From NCBI GenBank assembly GCA_027078745.1, contig JALWWO010000006.1, positions 1-64,000 of the forward strand: DNA of 64,000 bases, read 5' to 3'. Made by a program: the position numbers and the translations under genes. This document shows, piece after piece, positions 58,536-64,000 of the stretch (the first letter of the stretch is position 1; each line of letters opens with the position of its first letter). Source of the stretch: Chromatiaceae bacterium (lineage in GTDB: Bacteria > Pseudomonadota > Gammaproteobacteria > Chromatiales > Chromatiaceae). The notes below the pieces were generated by a model. The model made no database searches, was not told where the DNA came from, and saw only the letters and a list, made by a program, of their open reading frames with translations.

Positions 58536-59621
58536 TCAACGATCTGCTTTTAGATGATAGGGCGTGGGATCGAAGATGGGGTCTCGTCCCAAGAGCTGAT
58601 CGGCGAGCAAACGGGCGGAGGCGGGGGCGGTGACCACGCCGTTTCGGAAGTGCCCGGCGTTGTAGTACAGTCCCTCGACCCCGGGATAGGGACCGATATA
58701 GGGAATCCCTTGGGGAGAACTGGGGCGAAGCCCCGCCCAATGCTGTTCGATGGGCCGATGCTTGAGGCAGGGGAAGAGCGCCAAACCAGCTCGATAGAGG
58801 GATTCCTTGGCCTCGGCAGTGGTGATCTTCTGGAAGCCACGATATTCCAGGGTGCTGCCGATGAGTACATGTCCGTCCCGTCTTGGGATCACGTAGCGAT
58901 CTTGGTACAAAACGATCTGCCGAATCTCCCCGGGCTTTGCATAGAACAGGATCATCTGACCGTGCACCGGCTGAATGTCCGGCTGAATGCCCAACGGTTG
59001 GAAGAGCTGGGCCGTCCAGGCGCCGGCGCAGACGATGACCCGATCCCCCGCGATCGTGCCCATTTTGGTCCGAACCCCCTGCACTCGCCCGTTTTCCACC
59101 CGCAATGCCATCACTTCTTCTTTCTCCCGCAACTGGATGCGCTTTTGCAGCAATAGGCGCAGTGCGCGGGCCAACCGAGGATTGCGCACCTGGGCCACCC
59201 GCGGGAACAGGAGCGCCTGATCGGGTTGCAGTTGCAGCTGGGGTTCGAGCACTTCTAGGGATTTCCGATCGAGGACTTCCAAAGGCTGGTTCTGAGCCCG
59301 CGCCCAAGCTTGGGCTTGTTCTCGTTCTTCTTCATCCAGGATCAGCAGGCCGCTGGGTTGGTATTCTGGATCTATGCCGGTTTCCTCATGCAATCGGTGG
59401 CAGAGATCGGGATAGCGGGCCTGGCTCCAGGTGGCTAGCGCCGTCAGGCTTTCCGGATAACGCCAGGGATAGAGGGGGGACAGAATGCCACCTCCTGCCC
59501 AAGAGGATTCACGGGCCAGGGCGCCCCGTTCCAGCAGAACGACGGAACAACCCGCTTCCGCCAGTTCCCAGGCGGTGAGCAATCCGATGATGCCGCCGCC
59601 GACGATCAAGGTTTTTTCCAT
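58536..59621 (-). CDS. thiO: glycine oxidase ThiO (FAD-dependent)
   Basis: 361 residues, DAO family. The FAD motif LIVGGGIIGLLTAWELAEAG is at residues 5-24; SSWAGGGILSPLYPW, GSTLEYRGF and the C-terminal NAGHFRNGVVTAP match ThiO. It makes iminoglycine for the thiazole part of thiamine. No thiS or thiG is near. It lies 18 bases after ispH. Confidence 0.9.
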   Translation of the reverse strand: MEKTLIVGGGIIGLLTAWELAEAGCSVVLLERGALARESSWAGGGILSPLYPWRYPESLTALATWSQARYPDLCHRLHEETGIDPEYQPSGLLILDEEEREQAQAWARAQNQPLEVLDRKSLEVLEPQLQLQPDQALLFPRVAQVRNPRLARALRLLLQKRIQLREKEEVMALRVENGRVQGVRTKMGTIAGDRVIVCAGAWTAQLFQPLGIQPDIQPVHGQMILFYAKPGEIRQIVLYQDRYVIPRRDGHVLIGSTLEYRGFQKITTAEAKESLYRAGLALFPCLKHRPIEQHWAGLRPSSPQGIPYIGPYPGVEGLYYNAGHFRNGVVTAPASARLLADQLLGRDPIFDPTPYHLKADR

Positions 59622-59639
59622 GGGTTCAACCTCCGTGGT

Positions 59640-60575
59640 TCATTCGCATTCATCGAGCAATGCCTTGGGCAATCCGAAGACCACGGATTCCCGAATGCCA
59701 GATTGTTCTTCCACCCGATCGCAGCCCCATTCCCGAAGCCGTCGGATCACCTGAGCGACCAGCACTTCGGGCGCGGAAGCCCCAGCGGTCACCCCGACGC
59801 GCTGCCGATCCCGCAGCCAATTCCGCGCGATGTCCTCCGGACCGTCGATGAGATGGGCTTGGGTACCGCATTTTTCCGCGATCTCCCGCAGCCGATTGGA
59901 ATTGGAGCTGTTGGGCGAACCCACTACCAACACCAGATCGCAGCGCTTTGCCAGCTCCCGCACTGCGTTTTGACGGTTCTGAGTGGCATAGCAAATATCG
60001 CTCTTCCTCGGCCCCTGAATCTTGGGAAAGCGAGCTTGCAGGGCCTGAACGATGCTTTGGGTATCGTCCATGGAAAGGGTGGTCTGAGTCACATAGGCGA
60101 GGCGATCCGGGTTTTGAATGCGCAAGTCCTCGATATCCTGCACCTCCTGCACGAGATGGATGCGCCCCCCGCTGCACTGTCCCATGGTGCCCTGGACTTC
60201 CGGATGACCGCGATGACCGATGAGGATCACTTCCACCCCGTTCTTGCAGTGGCGGGCTACCTCGGCATGGACCTTGGTCACCAAGGGGCAGGTGGCATCG
60301 AACACCCGCAGCTTCCGGCGCTGGGCCTCTTGGCGCACGGTCTGAGAAACCCCGTGGGCGCTGAAGATGACCGTAGCCCCTGGGGGCACCTCCGCCAGTT
60401 CATCCACGAAGATTGCCCCCCGATCGCGCAGGCTTTCCACCACAAAGCGGTTGTGCACCACCTCATGGCGCACATAGATGGGACTGCCGAAGCGGGCGAG
60501 CACTTGTTCCACGATGGCGATGGCACGATCTACACCGGCGCAGAATCCCCGAGGATTGGCGAGCAAAATATCCAT
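59640..60575 (-). CDS. ispH: 4-hydroxy-3-methylbut-2-enyl diphosphate reductase
   Basis: 311 residues. The three cluster cysteines are in [25 protein letters not shown] and [11 protein letters not shown]. It yields IPP and DMAPP at the end of the MEP pathway. The ATG at 60575 gives the standard [14 protein letters not shown]; an ATG nine codons upstream (60602) is possible. It appears to be the first gene of ispH-thiO-unknown. Confidence 0.97.
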   Translation of the reverse strand: MDILLANPRGFCAGVDRAIAIVEQVLARFGSPIYVRHEVVHNRFVVESLRDRGAIFVDELAEVPPGATVIFSAHGVSQTVRQEAQRRKLRVFDATCPLVTKVHAEVARHCKNGVEVILIGHRGHPEVQGTMGQCSGGRIHLVQEVQDIEDLRIQNPDRLAYVTQTTLSMDDTQSIVQALQARFPKIQGPRKSDICYATQNRQNAVRELAKRCDLVLVVGSPNSSNSNRLREIAEKCGTQAHLIDGPEDIARNWLRDRQRVGVTAGASAPEVLVAQVIRRLREWGCDRVEEQSGIRESVVFGLPKALLDECE

Positions 60576-60602
60576 GGATCGAAAACTTGTGGAAATGCTC
60601 AT

Positions 60603-60732
60603 TAGTTTAGGCGATCCGGCAAAAGATCTGCCGGACGTTTGCAGCCCATGCGCCCGATCAAAGGACGATCAGGAGAAGGCGAGTCGGGCCAAGCTGTGTG
60701 CACCTGGCAGCCCGCGATTCAGGGAGAAAGCC
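60603..60732. other. intergenic region with two stem-loops
   Basis: TCCGGCA-aaagatc-TGCCGGA (60615-60635) is followed by CGTTT. Further on, GCCCGA (60652-60657) can pair with TCGGGC (60684-60689) around GATC...GATC. No known RNA family was recognised. It could hold the ispH promoter on the minus strand. Confidence 0.4.
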
Positions 60733-60867
60733 ATGAAAGAAAAGGTGTTCGATGTTCTACCCAAATCGGAAGTGAACTGGACTCGATTTTCCTTCCGCAT
60801 GACTCAGCCCAATGTCCCTTCCAACCAGTCTAGAAGCCATCACCGTGAAGTTCGGCATTGCCCATAA
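60733..60867 (+). CDS. possible small protein (44 residues), unrecognised
   Basis: An ATG preceded by GGGAGAAAG opens MKEKVFDVLPKSEVNWTRF and ends after a His/Arg-rich tail at 60867. A second frame at 60812-60982 continues with a CLYC pair. Either could be a real micro-gene or the two pieces of a shifted one. There is no homologue I recognise and no hydrophobic segment. Low confidence. Confidence 0.25.
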   Translation: MKEKVFDVLPKSEVNWTRFSFRMTQPNVPSNQSRSHHREVRHCP

Positions 60868-60951
60868 TCGGAGGATCGATCAGCTCCAATGCCTGTACTG
60901 TGACCAACGAGTAGGATACGACGGAGGAGACGGGGCTGCTTTGGACCGGCC

Positions 60952-61089
60952 TCAAAGCAACTCTTGGGTGATGAAGAGATAGGCCATGGCCACCGCCACC
61001 ACGGCCACCGCTACATAGGGAATCAGGATGCAGACCCCGGGCAGGTCGTTACAGAGACGGCTATAGCGGCAGAGTTTGCAGTTTTTCAT
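60952..61089 (-). CDS. 45-residue membrane microprotein with four cysteines
   Basis: ATG at 61089 with AGGAG five bases upstream. The N-terminal half has Cys4, Cys7, Cys13 and Cys20 (MKNCKLCRYSRLCNDLPGVC). The second half (IPYVAVAVVAVAMAYLFI) is one transmembrane helix. The spacing CxxC-x5-C-x6-C would suit a metal or Fe-S site, or disulfides. It lies 153 bases downstream of ppdK on the same strand. I do not recognise the family. The good ribosome site and the non-random layout argue that it is real. Confidence 0.6.
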   Translation of the reverse strand: MKNCKLCRYSRLCNDLPGVCILIPYVAVAVVAVAMAYLFITQELL

Positions 61090-61172
61090 AGGTACTCCTG
61101 TCTTTTACAACTACTTCCTGGCGCTGGAAGCCGTCTTCATTCTTTCACATTCTCTCTCCCTGAGGTAGCATG

Positions 61173-61198
61173 CCCCCTCAGCCCAGGGCTGGGGGGCC
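61173..61198 (-). terminator. GC-rich hairpin after ppdK
   Basis: GCCCCC-t-CAGCC pairs with GGCTG-GGGGGC around CAG (positions within a base or so). No T tract follows, so it may stabilise the ppdK 3' end or attenuate reading into the small membrane protein gene. Confidence 0.45.
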
Positions 61199-61242
61199 TC
61201 CCCGCCCTGAATGAAAGGCGGAGTTTGCACACCCCAACTGGA

Positions 61243-64000
61243 TCAGTCGCGCAGGGCAGCTTGGGCAGCGGCGAGGCGGGCGACCGGCACCCGAGGTGCG
61301 GAACAGCTCACGTAATCCAATCCTGCCCGATGGCAGAAAGCGATGGAGCCTGGATGGCCGCCATGCTCTCCACAGATGCCTACATGGATTTCCGGCTTCA
61401 CCTGACGGCCCCATTCCACCGCAAGTTGCATGAGTTTGCCCACGCCCTTCACATCCAGGACTTCAAAAGGATTGTCCTGGAGAATGCCGGATTTGTTGTA
61501 GAGAGGCAGGAATTTGTTTTCCGCATCCTCTCGAGAGAAGGAGAAGACCGCCTGGGTCAGATCGTTGGTACCGAAGGAGAAAAACTCCGCTTCCTCTGCC
61601 AAGGACTCTGCCCGCATACAGGCCCGCACCACTTCAATCATGGTGCCGAACTTGAAGTTCACCGGATGGCCGTAGCGCTGTTGGATTTCCTCGTGGATGG
61701 TGTTCACGAAGGATTTCACCTTGCGCAGTTCCTGCACGGTGCACACTTGGGGAACCTTGATCTGAGGATGCACTTCGATCCCCATCTTCGCGCACTCCGC
61801 CGCCGCTTCCAGGATCGCCCGAATCTGCATCTGATAGATCTCGGGGAAGGTGATGCCCAGGCGCACGCCTCGATGTCCCAGCATAGGATTGGTTTCATAG
61901 AGGGCGCGCACTTTCCGCAACATGGTTTCCTTCTTGGCGATGGCTTCCTCTACTAGGTTGAGGTCGACCATATGCCGCATGTTTTCTAGATCCCGCCGCG
62001 CATGGTCGGAAGCGTGGATCAAGCCCATGGAACCCGCTAGCACCATCATGCCCCGGCTCGTGGTGGCGAGCTGGTGCAGAGCAGCTAGATCCTGTTCCAA
62101 CTGATGTTCATCCGGCAGAAATTCATGGATGGGGGGATCCAGCAAGCGGATGGTCACGGGACGGGGCGACATGACTTCGAAGAGTTCCCGGAAATCCTTC
62201 CGCTGCAGAGGCAAGAGTTGATCCAGGGCGGCTTGTCGCTGTTCTGGTGTGTCTGCCACGATCATCTCGATGACGATGGGCAACCGGTCCACCTCGTTGA
62301 ACATGCGCTCCGTGCGGGCCAGACCGATGCCGACCGCGCCATATTTCAGGGCTCTGCGGGCGTCTGTGGGGGTGTCCGCATTGGCCAAAACCTTGAGTTT
62401 AGCGAAGCGATCCGCCCAACTCAGCAGGATATTCAGTTCATTGGTGAAATCCGGCTCCACCTGGGGAATCTCTCCGAGATAGACTTTACCGGTGGTGCCG
62501 TCGATGGTGATCACATCTCCTTCCCGGAAGCTGGTCTCCCCCACATAGGCTTCCCGCCGGCTCACATCCACGCTGATGCCTTCCGCACCCGCCACGCAGG
62601 GCTTGCCCATGCCTCGGGCTACCACCGCAGCATGGGAGGTCTTGCCCCCCCGAGAGGTGAGGATGCCTTGGGAGGCGAAGAAGCCGTGAATGTCTTCGGG
62701 CTTGGTTTCCTCCCGCACCAGGATCACCTTGCGCCCCAGATCCCGACCCAGCTGCTCCGCCCGATCTGCGTCGAAGACGGCGATGCCTGAGGCTGCCCCG
62801 GGGGAAGCGGGTAGCCCCTGGGCCACGGGTTCTGCCCGATGGCTGGGATCCAGACGGGGAAAGAGCATCTGTTCCAAAAGCTCCGGCTGGATGCGCAGCA
62901 AGGCCCGCTCCTTGGTGATCAGACCTTCCCCCACCATCTCCACGGAGGTGCGCACCATGGCTTGGGCGTTCATCTTGGCGTTCCGGGTCTGGAGGCAATA
63001 CAGGGTGCCCCGCTCGATGGTGAATTCGAAATCCTGCACTTCCTTGTAATGGGCTTCCAGCTTGTTGCGCAGCACCTCCAATTCTTCCGCAATCTTGGGC
63101 ATCTCATTCTTGAGATGGTCGATGGGCTTCGGGGTGCGGATGCCCGCCACCACATCTTCCCCCTGGGCGTTGACCAGGTATTCCCCGAATAACTTGTTCT
63201 CTCCGGTGGCGGGGTTGCGGGTGAAGGCCACGCCGGTAGCGGAATCCTCGCCCCGATTGCCGAAGACCATGGTGACCACATTGACCGCCGTGCCATTGGC
63301 CATGTCCGGCGTGATGTGGAACTGTTTCCGATAATCCACCGCCCGCTTGCCCATCCAGGAGTTGAACACTGCCTTCACAGCGATTTCCAACTGTTCGTAG
63401 GGATCTTCTGGAAAGGGCTTGCCTGTGTATTCTTCCACCACCTGCAGAAAGCGCTCGCTGATCTCCTGCAGATCCTTAGCCGAAAGCCCCACGTCTTCCT
63501 TCACATGGGCCTTTTCCTTCACCGCTTCGAACTGGGCATCGAATCGTTCATCGGGAACGCCCAGGGCCACTTTGCCGAAGAGCTGGATGAACCGGCGGTA
63601 GGCATCATAGCCAAAGCGGGCGTCGCCGGTCTGCTGGATCTCCCCCCGCAGGGTTTCTCTGTTGAGCCCCAGGTTCAAAATGGTATCCATCATGCCTGGC
63701 ATGGATAGGGCGGAACCGGAGCGCACGGAGACCAACAGGGGATTATCCGGATCCCCGAACCCCTTGCCGGTCTTTTCTTCCAGCGCGCGCATCTGGGCGC
63801 GGACCTCTTCCATCAATCCTTCGGGCAGCTGGCGTTCTGGGGAATTCAGATATTCCAAACAAGCTTCTGTGGAGATCACAAAGCCCGGTGGGACGTTCAG
63901 ACCGATCTGGGTCATCTCGCACAGATTCGCCCCTTTTCCACCGAGCAATTTCTTGTTCTTGCCATCCCCTTCTTCAAAGGAAAAGACGTATTGCTTTTTC
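61243..64000 (-). CDS. ppdK: pyruvate, phosphate dikinase (5' end just outside window)
   Basis: About 918 residues visible; the frame runs to the window edge with KKQYVFSFEEGDGKN before LLGGKGANLCEM, so only a few N-terminal residues are missing. The swivelling His domain reads GGKTSHAAVVARGMGKP (catalytic His); the PEP/pyruvate barrel ends FCHRAGLDYVSCSAPRVPVA with the catalytic Cys. It interconverts pyruvate plus ATP plus Pi with PEP, AMP and PPi, useful for gluconeogenesis or PPi-linked glycolysis. No ppdK regulator (PSRP/DUF299) is visible. Confidence 0.96.
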   Translation of the reverse strand, partial: KKQYVFSFEEGDGKNKKLLGGKGANLCEMTQIGLNVPPGFVISTEACLEYLNSPERQLPEGLMEEVRAQMRALEEKTGKGFGDPDNPLLVSVRSGSALSMPGMMDTILNLGLNRETLRGEIQQTGDARFGYDAYRRFIQLFGKVALGVPDERFDAQFEAVKEKAHVKEDVGLSAKDLQEISERFLQVVEEYTGKPFPEDPYEQLEIAVKAVFNSWMGKRAVDYRKQFHITPDMANGTAVNVVTMVFGNRGEDSATGVAFTRNPATGENKLFGEYLVNAQGEDVVAGIRTPKPIDHLKNEMPKIAEELEVLRNKLEAHYKEVQDFEFTIERGTLYCLQTRNAKMNAQAMVRTSVEMVGEGLITKERALLRIQPELLEQMLFPRLDPSHRAEPVAQGLPASPGAASGIAVFDADRAEQLGRDLGRKVILVREETKPEDIHGFFASQGILTSRGGKTSHAAVVARGMGKPCVAGAEGISVDVSRREAYVGETSFREGDVITIDGTTGKVYLGEIPQVEPDFTNELNILLSWADRFAKLKVLANADTPTDARRALKYGAVGIGLARTERMFNEVDRLPIVIEMIVADTPEQRQAALDQLLPLQRKDFRELFEVMSPRPVTIRLLDPPIHEFLPDEHQLEQDLAALHQLATTSRGMMVLAGSMGLIHASDHARRDLENMRHMVDLNLVEEAIAKKETMLRKVRALYETNPMLGHRGVRLGITFPEIYQMQIRAILEAAAECAKMGIEVHPQIKVPQVCTVQELRKVKSFVNTIHEEIQQRYGHPVNFKFGTMIEVVRACMRAESLAEEAEFFSFGTNDLTQAVFSFSREDAENKFLPLYNKSGILQDNPFEVLDVKGVGKLMQLAVEWGRQVKPEIHVGICGEHGGHPGSIAFCHRAGLDYVSCSAPRVPVARLAAAQAALRD

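Overview
The window is 64 kb of dense bacterial chromosome with about 60 protein genes on both strands. It reads as a gammaproteobacterial sulfur oxidiser, probably Chromatiales-like. The gammaproteobacterial signs are the gene orders kdsD-kdsC-lptC-lptA-lptB-rpoN-hpf-ptsN-hprK, mlaFEDCB-murA-hisD, pilB-pilC-pilD and a pyrB plus inactive pyrC' pair. The sulfur signs are a secreted Tyr/Trp/Gly-rich protein resembling sulfur globule envelope proteins (43454-43765) and a DsrC/TusE-family protein (36950-37288). The phylum call is inference from gene order and family recognition. I saw no rRNA, tRNA, CRISPR array, insertion sequence or prophage.

Layout. 1-8037 (+): the end of a DnaQ-like exonuclease, acs, a NYN/cold-shock RNA-related protein, the type IV pilus genes pilB-pilC-pilD, and rlmB. 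8034-16422 (-): gltB-gltD, followed with almost no gap by four accessory genes that look like a polymorphic-toxin-type cassette. 16715-22632 (+): a six-gene overlapping run dacC-dat-ybeD-lipB-sulfotransferase-FG-GAP/UnbV protein, then a histone-H1-like protein. 22634-25694 (-): hisB, dtd, a parvulin and a secreted serine protease. 25771-27260 (+): a fructosamine-kinase-like gene and sixA. 27253-36855 (-): long-form hisG, pyrK, pyrC', pyrB, a Smr protein, glgA, glgB and a LysR regulator. The regulator is divergent from the DsrC-like gene. 37418-42131 (+): a FimX-like protein, prfB with its +1 frameshift, and lysS. 42128-43168 (-): ygfZ. 43454-43765 (+): the sulfur-globule-like gene, behind a promoter with a perfect FNR box. 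43803-52289 (-): nadE back to kdsD. 52435-57972 (+): mlaFEDCB, murA, hisD. 57975-64000 (-): a conserved unknown, thiO, ispH, a 45-residue Cys4 membrane protein and ppdK, which runs off the window.

How it fits together. Most of the window is core metabolism: acetate activation, ammonium assimilation, pyrimidine and histidine synthesis, NAD, glycogen, and envelope lipid transport with Kdo synthesis. Glycogen synthesis, PPDK and an NADH-linked type of dihydroorotate dehydrogenase subunit suit an organism that lives part of the time without oxygen. The perfect class II FNR-type promoter on the sulfur-globule-like gene fits the same picture.

The most novel-looking parts are that promoter, the DsrC paralogue that lacks both redox cysteines and faces a LysR regulator, the toxin-like cassette behind gltD, a FimX-like protein with degenerate motifs in its receiver, GGDEF and EAL domains, and the small Cys4 membrane protein next to ppdK.
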